Shown: positions 10,423-19,662, counted from the first letter of the stretch. The stretch is 64,000 nt of DNA from an uncultured Ectothiorhodospiraceae bacterium (GCA_945787715.1 CALZJE010000007.1:43312-107311); one strand, 5' to 3'. Numbers and translations: made by a program. The notes: generated by a model from the sequence alone, not told the origin.

Positions 10423-10447
10423 CGTCAAAAAGCGTACAATTCTGATC

Positions 10448-10478
10448 CTTTGCGTTCTGAATACAACAGAGCGCAAAG
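10448..10478. terminator. Hairpin between convergent genes
   Basis: Twelve-pair stem with one G-T pair (CTTTGCGTTCTG at 10448-10459 with CAGAGCGCAAAG at 10467-10478) and a seven-base loop. It lies between the stops of the metallophosphoesterase gene and glgC. There is no proper T-run on either side, so it may be a weak terminator or an mRNA end protector. Confidence 0.4.
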
Positions 10479-10499
10479 TATAATGCAATCTACTCTAAC

Positions 10500-11720
10500 T
10501 TAATCGAACTTGTAACCGCGAGGAATAACCACTATGCCGTTCTCAGAAATTGTGAACCGCTCAGCGTCTTTTTCTTTATCAATCCCAATCATTTCACCAT
10601 CAGGTATGACGACATTTTTATCGATAATGCATCGATTGAGCACCGCACGCTTTCCTACTCTCACATTATTGAGTACCAACGAGTTTTGAATGTTGGCCTC
10701 GTCGCCAATAAATACATCTGAAAATAGTATAGAGTGCTGAACACAACCACCAGATATAACAACACCACTAGAGGCGATAGAGTTAATGAACATTCCCTCA
10801 TTACCTTCATCACCGGGAACAGTTCTGCAGGGCGGGTGTTGTGATTGATAGGTTCTTATCGGCCAGTCGGACTGATATAAGTTCATAGGAGGGATGGGGT
10901 TTAATAAATCCATATTTGCATCATAGTAACTATCGATGGTACCCACATCTCGCCAGTACTCGTCAGGTGTTACCCGACCTTGCGTGCTGCCAAATTTGAA
11001 AGCAGATACCCGCTCGGATTTAATTAGCTTAGGGATAATATCGTGCCCAAAGTCATGCTTAGAGTCACTATCCTCTGCGTCTTCCGCTAATGCTTTTAGC
11101 AAAGTTCCCATAGAGAAGATATAAACACCCATGGAGACTAATGCATGATCTGGATTACCCGGAACAGGAACGGGCGAAACTGGCTTTTCGTTAAACTCTC
11201 TTACCCTGGATGATCCATCTATTCCAATAACACCAAATGCACTTGCTTCTGCGACCGGGACTTCCCGACAAGCAATTGTTAATGCGGCATTTGTTTCTTT
11301 ATGAACATTAAGCATCGCTGCATAGTCCATGCGATAGATATGATCACCTGACAAGACGATTACCCAGTCCGCTTCGCTACGTTCTAATAAATAGGTGTTT
11401 TGATGGATTGCATCTGCGGTTCCCTCATACCAATTTTCGCCTCTTCGCATTTGAGGTGGCACGGTTGTTATATATTCACCCAATTCTGGATTAAAAATCG
11501 ACCACCCGTCACGAATATGCTTTTGTAGTGAAAAGGACTTGTACTGAGTTAAAACAAGAACTCTTCTCACCCCAGATTGAACACAGTTAGTCAGTGTAAA
11601 ATCGATGATTCGATATTTTCCACCAAACGGTACCGCTGGTTTTGCTCTTTCCTTTGTTAAAGGATGCAATCTAGAGCCAACACCTCCCGCTAATATCACT
11701 GCAACTGCATTATCAATCAT
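10500..11720 (-). CDS. glgC: Glucose-1-phosphate adenylyltransferase (ADP-glucose pyrophosphorylase)
   Basis: Makes ADP-glucose from ATP and glucose 1-phosphate, the committed step of bacterial glycogen synthesis. 406 residues, slightly under the usual ~420. The N-terminus carries the nucleotidyltransferase signature ILAGGVGSRLHPLTKERAKP followed by PFGGKYRIIDF. Further family motifs are GTADAIHQN, SGDHIYRMDY and EFNEKP. The C-terminal part is a left-handed beta-helix (SGGCVQHSILFSDVFIGDEA, CIIDKNVVIPDG). Last gene of the glgP-CBM48-glgC operon. No glycogen synthase or branching enzyme lies in the window. Confidence 0.96.
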   Translation of the reverse strand: MIDNAVAVILAGGVGSRLHPLTKERAKPAVPFGGKYRIIDFTLTNCVQSGVRRVLVLTQYKSFSLQKHIRDGWSIFNPELGEYITTVPPQMRRGENWYEGTADAIHQNTYLLERSEADWVIVLSGDHIYRMDYAAMLNVHKETNAALTIACREVPVAEASAFGVIGIDGSSRVREFNEKPVSPVPVPGNPDHALVSMGVYIFSMGTLLKALAEDAEDSDSKHDFGHDIIPKLIKSERVSAFKFGSTQGRVTPDEYWRDVGTIDSYYDANMDLLNPIPPMNLYQSDWPIRTYQSQHPPCRTVPGDEGNEGMFINSIASSGVVISGGCVQHSILFSDVFIGDEANIQNSLVLNNVRVGKRAVLNRCIIDKNVVIPDGEMIGIDKEKDAERFTISENGIVVIPRGYKFD

Positions 11721-11802
11721 AATAATTTGCTTTTTTAATTCAAATTCTAAGCTTATAGAAAACTTCTAGCAATCAAGCTAGCTCCAGGACAACTGAAAGT
11801 AA

Positions 11803-12105
11803 CTATACGACAACGACTGAGTTTTCGGCATCAGTGTATTCTGTAGGAACGTACTTATCGGCATTAGAATCATTTATCCACGCTTTGCCATCAATTAAGT
11901 ATCGAAATTGGTATTCAGTTCCGACGTCTAAATCTATGACTGAAGTGAATGAGCCATTCTTCAGCTTTTTCATTTTATGTTTTTTCTTATTCCAGTTATT
12001 AAAGTCGCCGACAATGCTTACATTTTTAGCATTTCCAGCAGCCTCTTTTGGAAGCGCAAAACTTACTTTGCAAACTGGTTTAGTTTTTAGGTATTGTTTC
12101 TTCAT
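11803..12105 (-). CDS. Stand-alone CBM48 glycogen-binding domain protein
   Basis: 100-residue protein made of a single CBM48/AMPK-beta-type glycogen-binding fold: VSIVGDFNNWNKKKHKMKK, then the Y-Q-F-R-Y-L-I-D-G segment and W-I-N-D. These are the strands that in glycogen branching enzymes and AMPK beta subunits hold alpha-glucan. The FNNW and YLIDG signatures are clear. No catalytic domain is attached. It sits between glgP and glgC in the same direction, with GGAG upstream of its ATG. A role in recruiting or regulating these enzymes on the glycogen granule is inferred. Confidence 0.85.
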   Translation of the reverse strand: MKKQYLKTKPVCKVSFALPKEAAGNAKNVSIVGDFNNWNKKKHKMKKLKNGSFTSVIDLDVGTEYQFRYLIDGKAWINDSNADKYVPTEYTDAENSVVVV

Positions 12106-12129
12106 TTTAAGTTACTCCGTTAAGGCTAT

Positions 12130-14634
12130 TTACATTTTCCAAATATCATTATTATACTCTTGAATTGTGCGATCCGTAGAAAACTTTCCACTACGCGCTG
12201 TATTCAATATACTCATCTTCGTCCAGTTCTTCTGATCTTTATAAGCACTAGAAACTTCTGCCTGAGCATCGATATAACTTCTAAAATCGGCAGCAGTCAT
12301 CCAATGATCATTCGGATTCTTGATCGAGTCAATTATCTCATTAAATATTCCATCTTCGAAACGGTTGAAATGTCCAGTTTCGAGCAGACGCATAACTCGG
12401 GAAAAATCGTCATCACCATCGATGATATCCTGAGGATGATAAGATTTTTTCATCTCTTCGACTTCATTGGCTTTCAAACCAAACAAGAAGAAATTCTCTC
12501 CCCCCACTTCCTCTAGAATTTCAATATTTGCACCATCGAACGTACCAATCGTTAACGCACCATTCATCATAAACTTCATATTACCTGTTCCTGATGCTTC
12601 TTTTCCCGCCGTTGATATCTGTTCAGAGAGATCGGTACCCGGCGCAATAATTTCCATTGTGGTTACACGAAAGTTTGGTAGGAATATCACTTTTAAAAGG
12701 TCTCCTACAGCGGGGTCGCTATTAACGACACCTGCTACATTATTAACTAACTTAATAATGCGCTTTGCCATAAAATATCCCGGCGCGGCTTTACCACCAA
12801 TAAAGACACAACGTGGCACTATACCTTTCGTATCTCCTCGTTTAATACGATCATAAAGGTGTATGACATGAAGTACGTTTAACAACTGACGTTTATATTC
12901 ATGAATCCTTTTTACTTGCGTATCAAATAGCGCATTTACGTCTATATCAATTCCACAGTCTTTTTTAGTCAGTTCGACTAAACGTTGCTTACATGCCAAT
13001 TTGGCTTTTTTCCACTCTGATTGAAATTTGGAATCATCGGCAAATTTTTCCAGTCTTTTCAGCTCAGATAAATTGGTCACCCATCCATCACCAATTGTTT
13101 TTGTAATCAACCCAGACAAATGAGGATTAGCATGCGCAAGCCAACGTCGCGGTGTAACACCATTGGTTTTATTGACAAACTTTTCTGGCCATAATTCGTA
13201 AAAATCTAAAAATAAACCAGATGTCAAAAGATCAGTATGTAGTTGAGCAACGCCGTTTATCGAAAAGCTACCCACTATTGCTAGATGAGCCATACGAACA
13301 AACTGTACAGGGCCTTCCTGAATGATTGACATCCGTGTTTGCCGTTCCACCTCTCCAGGCCATTTACAGGCAACCTTTGAGAGGAAAAGTGCATTGATTT
13401 CATAAATAATATCAAGCAAGCGTGGCAATAATTGCTGAAAGAGTGGCACTGACCATTTCTCTAACGCCTCAGGTAGCAGTGTATGGTTAGTGTAAGCTAA
13501 AGAACTTGATGTAATTTCCCATGCGTCGTGCCATTCCAATCGATATTCATCAACCAACAAACGCATAAGCTCTGCGACTGAAAGTGTTGGATGGGTGTCA
13601 TTCATTTGGATACAGTTATTTTTTGCAAACTCGCTAAAGTCATCGCCATGTGACTCTTGCCACCTTCGCAAAACGTCTTGCAAGCTAGCAGATGCTAAAA
13701 AGTACTGTTGTTTCAAACGTAACGCTTTACCATTTTCACTCTCATCGTTGGGATACAGTACCATTGAGATATTTTCTGCTTCGTTTTTAGCAGCGACCGC
13801 TTCTGTATATCCACCAGCGTTAAACTCACTCAAGTCAAATTCATCGGTCGCAGAAGCGCTCCAGAGACGAAGTGTATTGACGGTTTCATTTTTATAACCA
13901 GGAATTGGGATATCGTAGGGTACAGCAAGCACATGGTTTGCGTTAGCCCAACGATGGCGAGTTTTTCCACTATCATCCGTATAGGTTTCAGTGTGGCCGT
14001 CAAAACGAATTAGCTGCGTATGCTCTGGTCGCTCTATTTCCCAAGGATTGCCGTCGCGTAACCAGCGATCCGGCTCTTCAACTTGATCACCATCAATAAT
14101 TTTTTGCCGAAACATACCGTATTCGTAACGAATACCATAACCCATGACTGGCAGCTGCAATGTAGCACAACTGTCCAGAAAGCAAGCTGCTAATCGACCT
14201 AGACCACCGTTCCCCAAACCTGCATCAGGTTCAGCTTCTGCGACCTCTTCCATGTAAATTCCTAAGTCGAGCAGTGCTTGTCGTGTATCTTCTTCGACAT
14301 CGAGATTCAATAATGTATTACCTAAAGCTCGGCCCATGAGGAATTCGAGCGACAGGTAATAAGTTCTCTTATTCTTGTTTGCTTTAGTTGCATAGCGCGT
14401 ATTCTTCCAACGCTCAAATAAACGATCTCTCAGGGTAAGCGCTAATGCCATATAAGAATAGTGCAATGAGCGGCAGTATCGGTTTCTACCCAATGTATGC
14501 GCAAAATACCGACGAAAGTCTTCCTGAATATCTTCCGAGTTCATCCCTAAAGCCGTTAGCTCTGTTAATGACTCAACAGGTGTACTTTTAACCAATTCTT
14601 TCCCGTAGTATTGAGGATGTATTGATTTTGACAT
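12130..14634 (-). CDS. glgP: Glycogen/starch/alpha-glucan phosphorylase
   Basis: Phosphorolytic breakdown of glycogen to glucose 1-phosphate in the cytoplasm. 834 residues, within the family's usual 800-850. Visible signatures: YYLSLEFLMGRALGNTL near the N-terminus, DAGLGNGGLGRLAACF, QMNDTHPTLSVAELMR, KRIHEYKRQLLN, and the pyridoxal-phosphate segment EASGTGNMKFMMNGAL with its lysine. First gene of a minus-strand unit followed by the CBM48 protein (24-base gap) and glgC. Upstream, a perfect tandem 14-base repeat at 14822-14849 may be a regulator site. It thus pairs glycogen breakdown with the synthetic glgC step. Confidence 0.97.
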   Translation of the reverse strand: MSKSIHPQYYGKELVKSTPVESLTELTALGMNSEDIQEDFRRYFAHTLGRNRYCRSLHYSYMALALTLRDRLFERWKNTRYATKANKNKRTYYLSLEFLMGRALGNTLLNLDVEEDTRQALLDLGIYMEEVAEAEPDAGLGNGGLGRLAACFLDSCATLQLPVMGYGIRYEYGMFRQKIIDGDQVEEPDRWLRDGNPWEIERPEHTQLIRFDGHTETYTDDSGKTRHRWANANHVLAVPYDIPIPGYKNETVNTLRLWSASATDEFDLSEFNAGGYTEAVAAKNEAENISMVLYPNDESENGKALRLKQQYFLASASLQDVLRRWQESHGDDFSEFAKNNCIQMNDTHPTLSVAELMRLLVDEYRLEWHDAWEITSSSLAYTNHTLLPEALEKWSVPLFQQLLPRLLDIIYEINALFLSKVACKWPGEVERQTRMSIIQEGPVQFVRMAHLAIVGSFSINGVAQLHTDLLTSGLFLDFYELWPEKFVNKTNGVTPRRWLAHANPHLSGLITKTIGDGWVTNLSELKRLEKFADDSKFQSEWKKAKLACKQRLVELTKKDCGIDIDVNALFDTQVKRIHEYKRQLLNVLHVIHLYDRIKRGDTKGIVPRCVFIGGKAAPGYFMAKRIIKLVNNVAGVVNSDPAVGDLLKVIFLPNFRVTTMEIIAPGTDLSEQISTAGKEASGTGNMKFMMNGALTIGTFDGANIEILEEVGGENFFLFGLKANEVEEMKKSYHPQDIIDGDDDFSRVMRLLETGHFNRFEDGIFNEIIDSIKNPNDHWMTAADFRSYIDAQAEVSSAYKDQKNWTKMSILNTARSGKFSTDRTIQEYNNDIWKM

Positions 14635-15013
14635 TTATCATTACCGCCTTTTCATATCCAGTTTCGTGTCCATTTTTAAATATTTTTATTTCAGCTACAT
14701 GTACAGCTTGAGTTTTTAAAATCACTAAGGTAATTCCGTTATTGCTGGTCAAATCTATTTATTCTAGGTTTAATAATATTCAGTAGGTGCTATCAATGGT
14801 TTTACGAAACTTCGGATGATATTTGATAACATCAGTTTGATAACATCAGCAAGAGACAAGCCATATAGAGAATTGACAGAGTAGCGCTAAAAAAACCGCA
14901 CTTTATATTATATTCAGCGCATTGTGTAGTAGATGTAAGATTTTTTCTGCTTTAGCATCAAATTAAATGCACTATCTTGATAATAGTTCATAGGTTTAGG
15001 CATCATTTTGATG
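14635..15013. other. Intergenic region between rlmG and glgP
   Basis: No gene is seen. It contains the tandem 14-base repeat at 14822-14849. It also contains a perfect 12-base inverted repeat, TTTAGCATCAAA at 14951-14962 and its complement at 15007-15018, which overlaps the rlmG stop codon and is separated by 44 bases. The latter lacks a T-run for minus-strand termination, so its function is unclear. The region should include the glgP operon promoter. Confidence 0.4.
14822..14849. repeat. Perfect tandem duplication of 14 bases upstream of glgP
   Basis: TTTGATAACATCAG occurs twice head to tail (14822-14835, 14836-14849). Each unit contains the small dyad TGAT-AAC-ATCA. It lies about 190 bases upstream of the glgP start and could be a pair of operator sites; no known consensus is recognised. 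Confidence 0.45.
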
Positions 15014-16162
15014 CTAAAACTTTTTCACGCCATTTATTGATTTCACAATCATGAACTTCTTATTGCTTGCCACTTCAGTACAATTTCCGAACATTTTTTT
15101 CAAAATCGAGAAGTAGCCTAAATGCTTATTCCCGATAATCCAAAGCTCTCCGCCTTTTTTAAGCGCAATTTTGGATTCATTAAACATTTGTCGTGCTATA
15201 AAATCACCCACAGCATTGTGCTGATGAAAGGGAGGATTGTTCAAAATAACATCAATACTATTTTCTTCTATCCCACTCAAGCAATCAGTAACCTCAAAAC
15301 GAGCTTTTCGTGTATCGCCAAATGCTGCTTTGAAATTCTGCTCTGCAGAAGCCACTGCCATATATGACTCATCAACAAAAACTAGTTCACTCTCAGGTGA
15401 GCGATCCGCGGCGATTAATCCGACCACACCATTCCCACACCCCAAATCGACAATTGTTTTTCCTCCCTCTACTTTAGGAATATGCTCCAGAAAAAACCGT
15501 GTACCAATATCCAAGCTTTCTTGGGAAAAAACACTGGAATGATTAAAGATTTGGTATTGTGTCCCTTCGAGTAGATAACTTTTTGGGTATGGGTTTTCAT
15601 CAACACGAATAGCAGTGTCAAGTTCAGAGAAAATCAATCGAGCTTTTTTACGAGCCAGTGATGTGCGCGTGGAGCCGATAACCGTTTCGAAAAGATTAAG
15701 CGTTGAATTGTGAATGCTTTTCACCATCCCCGCACCGATGACAACCGAATCCGTGTTTAGGTGAGGCCGTAATCGTATTAATTGATCTTCAAGCAATGCG
15801 AGGCATTTTGGGATCTTAATAATGACAACATCAAATTTACCCGATAATGGCTCTAGACTGGCGGCCAACTTCACACGATCGGCAGCCAGTTTATTATCAG
15901 CTAGATTAGTCAAAACACTTTGATGCGCCAAATATGAATCTGACTGCATCAAGGGCCGATATTGAGACAACGAGACAGATAGTGCACCAAAACTATCGTT
16001 GATGATCAACAGCGAGCGGGAATCACGAACAATATTTTGCTCGACAAGATAGTTTAATACATACTCATCAGCAGCATCCCAAGCTCGTAAAGTTTCATTT
16101 TTACGCTTTGGAAAACGAGAAAGTGAAAACTCTCCCTGCGTTACACTTAAAATATCTGCCAA
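15014..16162 (-). CDS. rlmG: 23S rRNA (guanine(1835)-N(2))-methyltransferase
   Basis: SAM-dependent methyltransferase that modifies G1835 of 23S rRNA. 382 residues, matching the family. The N-terminal half is the degenerate MTS-like domain (LLIINDSFGALS, FDVVIIKIPKCLALLE). The C-terminal catalytic domain has SAM motif VDLGCGNGVVGLIA and the target-base motif LNNPPFHQ. The start is a TTG at 16162 preceded by AGAGG at proper spacing. The gene is transcribed alone or with yqjG upstream, 58 bases away. Assignment to RlmG rather than the close relative RsmC rests on length and the LNNPPFHQ context. Confidence 0.88.
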   Translation of the reverse strand: MADILSVTQGEFSLSRFPKRKNETLRAWDAADEYVLNYLVEQNIVRDSRSLLIINDSFGALSVSLSQYRPLMQSDSYLAHQSVLTNLADNKLAADRVKLAASLEPLSGKFDVVIIKIPKCLALLEDQLIRLRPHLNTDSVVIGAGMVKSIHNSTLNLFETVIGSTRTSLARKKARLIFSELDTAIRVDENPYPKSYLLEGTQYQIFNHSSVFSQESLDIGTRFFLEHIPKVEGGKTIVDLGCGNGVVGLIAADRSPESELVFVDESYMAVASAEQNFKAAFGDTRKARFEVTDCLSGIEENSIDVILNNPPFHQHNAVGDFIARQMFNESKIALKKGGELWIIGNKHLGYFSILKKMFGNCTEVASNKKFMIVKSINGVKKF

Positions 16163-16220
16163 AAAAATGCCTCTTTTATATAATAATCCATCTACAATCA
16201 GCGATTATATCCTGGATCAC

Positions 16221-17210
16221 TCATCCAGCAGGGAATTTCTTTTTCCGATTATGTGCCACGGTAAAATCGAGTTCCGGCCCGCGCGGAATAATCCGTGTTG
16301 GATTAATGCTTTCATGACTCCAATAATAATGCGTCTTGATATGATCCAAGTTCACCGTTTCTGCGATACCCGGGTGCTGATATAGCTCTCGCAAGTAATT
16401 AGACAAATTGGGATAGTCAGCAATCCGTCGCAAATTACATTTGAAATGACCGACATATACCGCATCAAATCGAATCAATGTTGGGAACAGACGCCAATCG
16501 GCTTCAGTGATTTGCTCGCCAACTAAATAACATTGCTTATCAAGTATTGCCTCTAGCTGATCTAGCGCATTAAATAAGTTGGTAAAGGCTTTTTCGTAGG
16601 CCAACTGTGATCGGGCAAATCCTGTTTTATACACACCATTGTTGATATCGTCATAGATCATAGTATTGATCTTTTCAATTTCACCTCGCAGCGCCTCGGG
16701 AAAGTAGTCATCCTTAACATCGGTAAATTCATTGAACGAAGAATTAAGCATTCTGATAATTTCAGAAGATTCGTTATTGACTATTGTATTGAGTTTTTTA
16801 TCCCATAAAACTGGGACTGTGACAACGCCACCATATTGAGGCGCCACTTTGTGGTATAGCTCATAGAGAAATTTAGCATTAAAAAGCTGATCACCTGTTG
16901 CTCCCGGAAATTCATCAAAATCCCAGCTCTCGTGCCCCATTTTTGGATTAACAACAGAGACACTGATAACATCTTCTAGCTTTTTAAGCTTTCGAAAAAT
17001 TAAGGTTCGATGTGCCCACGGGCAAGCATAGGAAACGATAAGATGATATCTACCTGCTTCAGCATTAAAGCCACCACTGCCAGATTTTCCTGGAGAACCA
17101 TCCGGTGTAATCCAGTTTCTAAATTGAGAATCCCAACGAATGAACTCACCTTCTTCAATGGGGAAATCTAACTGATCTCGCAGCAACTCTTTCGCGCGAC
17201 TATTTGTCAT
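16221..17210 (-). CDS. yqjG: Glutathionyl-hydroquinone reductase (YqjG-type, Xi-class GST)
   Basis: Cytoplasmic enzyme that reduces glutathionyl-hydroquinones. 329 residues. The signature YACPWAHR gives the catalytic C63, the same position as in E. coli YqjG. Other family features are the N-terminal GGFNAEAGRYHL lead-in, the DSNGSS-like NNESSEIIRMLN region and the C-terminal YYWSHESINPTRIIPRGP. The longer frame would begin with a TTG at 17222; the ATG at 17210 is preferred because GGAGA lies seven bases upstream of it. A possible partner in quinone handling is the distant WrbA gene, but they are not linked in one operon. Confidence 0.93.
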   Translation of the reverse strand: MTNSRAKELLRDQLDFPIEEGEFIRWDSQFRNWITPDGSPGKSGSGGFNAEAGRYHLIVSYACPWAHRTLIFRKLKKLEDVISVSVVNPKMGHESWDFDEFPGATGDQLFNAKFLYELYHKVAPQYGGVVTVPVLWDKKLNTIVNNESSEIIRMLNSSFNEFTDVKDDYFPEALRGEIEKINTMIYDDINNGVYKTGFARSQLAYEKAFTNLFNALDQLEAILDKQCYLVGEQITEADWRLFPTLIRFDAVYVGHFKCNLRRIADYPNLSNYLRELYQHPGIAETVNLDHIKTHYYWSHESINPTRIIPRGPELDFTVAHNRKKKFPAG

Positions 17211-17375
17211 GTCGGTCTCCAATTAGCTAATCAGTATCTACAGAACATTATTGCTCAAAAGCTACTGTGCAATAAGGGTATTATCGAACATTAAGAACAA
17301 GAATTTCGATGGATTGAGCATCCACAGAAAAGAATCCCTTGCTTGAGAAGTGTAAGTTAAAATGGGGGGACGGAT

Positions 17376-17412
17376 GAATCTCCTTCTCGGCTACTTGTCA
17401 AGAAGGAGATTC
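17376..17412. other. Perfect 12-base inverted repeat
   Basis: GAATCTCCTTCT (17376-17387) pairs perfectly with AGAAGGAGATTC (17401-17412) across a 13-base loop. It lies downstream of yceI and upstream of yqjG and almost touches repeat copy D. No T-run follows on either strand, so it is not a standard terminator. The rest of 17211-17415 shows nothing else clear. Confidence 0.5.
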
Positions 17413-17415
17413 TTG

Positions 17416-17537
17416 ATCATCCTAGAAAAAGCAGTTGGACGCGCAAATAGAATGCAGGATATTGTTTTTTCATATAGCTAGACGAAACAAGAGCCTATGT
17501 TATATTTCGTGGATCAACTACTTTTTTTAGGATCACA
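17416..17537 (+). repeat. Palindromic element family 1, copy D (medium form)
   Basis: About 120 bases. The left end is GATCATCCTAGAAAAAGCAG and the right end, read in complement, is TGATCCTAAAAAAAGTAGTTG. Next to the ends it keeps GTTGGACGCG, TTTTTCATATAGC and TTCGTGGATCAACT as in copies B and C, but lacks the central block, so it looks like an internal deletion. It abuts the yceI stop codon at 17538. Confidence 0.75.
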
Positions 17538-18104
17538 TTAGCGCGTTGCTTCAACTTCTAGTTGAATACTTATATCATCGCCAATTGCCGGCAGACCATA
17601 CTTCATCCCGAAATCCGAACGCTTGAATTTAGTCGTTGCATCAAAGCCACAAACTTCGTTAATTTTCTTATTAAAAGGGTGTTTACCACAATTAATACTG
17701 GCTACATCAAGAACCACCGGTTTCGTCACACCCAATATTGTTAAATCACCTGTAATGGTTGCGCTTTTCTTGTCGTGGAATTTAACATTTGTCGATTTAA
17801 ACGTCATTGAGGGAAACTCAACCACATTGAAAAAGTCTGGCGAACGAAGGTGATCATCGCGTTTTTTAAAGCCAGTATTTATCGATTTTGTAGCGATTGT
17901 CACTTCAACGGCACCAGTACCTTTTGCTAAATCCATTTCCAAAGAACCTTTTGTACTTTGAAATTGACCATGCATTGTTGAAAATCCCAAATGACTAACC
18001 GTAAAATTTGGATAAGTATGCATGGGATCGACTTCATAACTTGCTGCAAAGGCCATATTTATTGGTAAGACTACAGCCAAACATCCTAGTAACAACTTCT
18101 TCAT
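17538..18104 (-). CDS. YceI-family periplasmic protein
   Basis: 188 residues with a signal peptide (MKKLLLGCLAVVLPINMAFA, cleavage before ASYEVD). The lipocalin-like YceI fold shows DPMHTYPNFTVSHLGFST, then DDHLRSPDFFNVVEFPSMTF, GDLTILGVTKPVVLDV and the closing KRSDFGMKYGLPAIGDDISI. YceI proteins bind isoprenoid quinones or other polyprenyl lipids in the periplasm; the exact ligand here is unknown. The start was moved to 18104, since AGGAGAAAATA precedes that ATG and the longer version would spoil the signal peptide. The stop codon directly adjoins a copy of the palindromic repeat. Confidence 0.93.
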   Translation of the reverse strand: MKKLLLGCLAVVLPINMAFAASYEVDPMHTYPNFTVSHLGFSTMHGQFQSTKGSLEMDLAKGTGAVEVTIATKSINTGFKKRDDHLRSPDFFNVVEFPSMTFKSTNVKFHDKKSATITGDLTILGVTKPVVLDVASINCGKHPFNKKINEVCGFDATTKFKRSDFGMKYGLPAIGDDISIQLEVEATR

Positions 18105-18233
18105 TATTTTCTCCTGATTAATAAAGTCCAACTCATAAATTTAACTAAGAGGCTGTCCGAGAAGAGAGAGCCGCCTCTGCTCATCTTAAAAGACTTCATA
18201 ATGAGTCAATTAATTCAATATTTACTGAAAATA

Positions 18234-18464
18234 TTATTTGTTATGGCTTCCATCACAAAAAGGGATGTTACTACTTTTACCACAGCCACAAACGAATATA
18301 TTACCTTCTTTTTCTGGCGTATGGGCCAATGGTTCGATCCCAGTCCCACTATGGGCTCCACTACAAAACGGTGGATTTGTTGATCTGCCACATTGACAAA
18401 GATAGACAGTTTCACCCTCTTTCCCAGGTATTGTATAGGGACTCCCTAGATCGTACATTGCCAT
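18234..18464 (-). CDS. Dual CDGSH iron-sulfur domain protein
   Basis: 76-residue protein with two CDGSH-type [2Fe-2S] binding motifs, each three Cys and one His: CQCGRSTNPPFCSGAH (about 23-38) and CGCGKSSNIPFCDGSH (about 59-74). This is the small bacterial MitoNEET-like class with tandem motifs, thought to act in redox or iron-sulfur handling. No membrane anchor is seen. An ideal AGGAGG site lies before the ATG. Its nearest neighbour, yceI, is transcribed in the same direction 130 bases downstream, but the unit is probably separate. Confidence 0.93.
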   Translation of the reverse strand: MAMYDLGSPYTIPGKEGETVYLCQCGRSTNPPFCSGAHSGTGIEPLAHTPEKEGNIFVCGCGKSSNIPFCDGSHNK

Positions 18465-18658
18465 CAGTTTCCTCCTGAGGAATTTTTACCCACTGTTAAA
18501 AGATCTCTGCATAAAGTGATTTTCTTAGCCAAAACCTGTTTGTGAAGAGTATAGCTGATAAAGTTATTCATTATTTCCGAATAACAACTACAATATAGGA
18601 CAAGAAATTAAAGATTTAAATTAGAAATACTTGAAAAACTCATTCGAATAATCCGAAC

Positions 18659-19582
18659 ATGCGACTACAACACCATATTGATGCTTTACTCGTGCTTGAT
18701 GCCATTGATCGTCGCGGTAGCTTTGCTTCTGCTGCAGAAGAGCTTCATAGAGCCACATCGTCGGTGACTTATGCCATTCAGAAGCTGGAAGAGGCACTCG
18801 ATGTAAAGTTATTTGATCGTAGAGGCCATCGTTCAATATTGACTTCTGCTGGGCAAGAGCTATTACGTGACGGCCGGTTACTGATAAACTCCATTCAAAA
18901 TATCGAACATAGCGTAAAACTAATTGCTTCTGGCTGGGAGGCTGAATTACGAATCGCCATCAATGATATTGTTCCACAACATCACGTATTAAATATACTC
19001 GAAGAATTTTATGACGAAACACCACAAAATACTCGTATTCGCCTAATCTCAGAAACCTTCCTTGGTCCTTGGGATGCGTTGATATCCGGTAGAGCTGACT
19101 TCGCGATTGGCATACCGAGCGACGTTTTAACAACAAACAATTTTCACTCACACCCACTGGGGCATGTGGAATTTGTCTTTGTTGTTGCATCACACCATCC
19201 GCTCGCTCATCATCACGCACCAATAAACGCTGATAATTTGCGGGGCTATCGCGCAGTAGCTGCCGCTGATAGCAGTCGAATACTACAACCGAGAACATTC
19301 GGATTAATACAAGATCAGCCTGTGTTAACAGTACCTAACCAGATTATGAAATATCAAGCAATCAAGCAGGGCATGGGTGTTGGTCATCTCCCCCGACACA
19401 TGATTGAAAAAGATCTGGATGAGGGAATTTTATTAAAGAAAGATCTTGAATCTGATGGTGACACTAAACATATTCTGCGGTTTGCATGGCCATCGGCACA
19501 AAAGGGAAAAGCCTCGCAATGGTTGAGAAGTAGACTATCGAATGAAAACAAACCTATTCCATGGTTTTCCAGCAGCGTATAA
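18659..19582 (+). CDS. LysR-family transcriptional regulator
   Basis: 307 residues. The N-terminal winged helix-turn-helix (about 4-63) shows FASAAEELHRATSSVTYAIQ followed by LFDRRGHRSILTSAGQELL. The remainder is a LysR substrate-binding domain (about 95-295). Divergent from the CDGSH gene by 194 bases, the usual arrangement for a LysR target, but no direct link can be shown. The ribosome site is weak. The effector is unknown. The next gene, a P-loop ATPase, begins 80 bases later with its own TATAAT box at 19613-19618, so it may be transcribed separately. Confidence 0.9.
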   Translation: MRLQHHIDALLVLDAIDRRGSFASAAEELHRATSSVTYAIQKLEEALDVKLFDRRGHRSILTSAGQELLRDGRLLINSIQNIEHSVKLIASGWEAELRIAINDIVPQHHVLNILEEFYDETPQNTRIRLISETFLGPWDALISGRADFAIGIPSDVLTTNNFHSHPLGHVEFVFVVASHHPLAHHHAPINADNLRGYRAVAAADSSRILQPRTFGLIQDQPVLTVPNQIMKYQAIKQGMGVGHLPRHMIEKDLDEGILLKKDLESDGDTKHILRFAWPSAQKGKASQWLRSRLSNENKPIPWFSSSV

Positions 19583-19662
19583 GAAGCGAACTCCACGATT
19601 ATCTGATTAATGTATAATTGACCCTTTGATTTGATGATAAAAATATTATTGAGGATATTCCA

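Noticed and set aside
12467..12856. 129-codon open frame on the plus strand
   Set aside because: Runs antisense to glgP, which has full-length conserved motifs; a shadow frame.
18329..18356. Sequence resembling a tRNA T-loop (GGTTCGATCCC)
   Set aside because: Inside the CDGSH coding region; no acceptor, anticodon or D stem can be formed around it.
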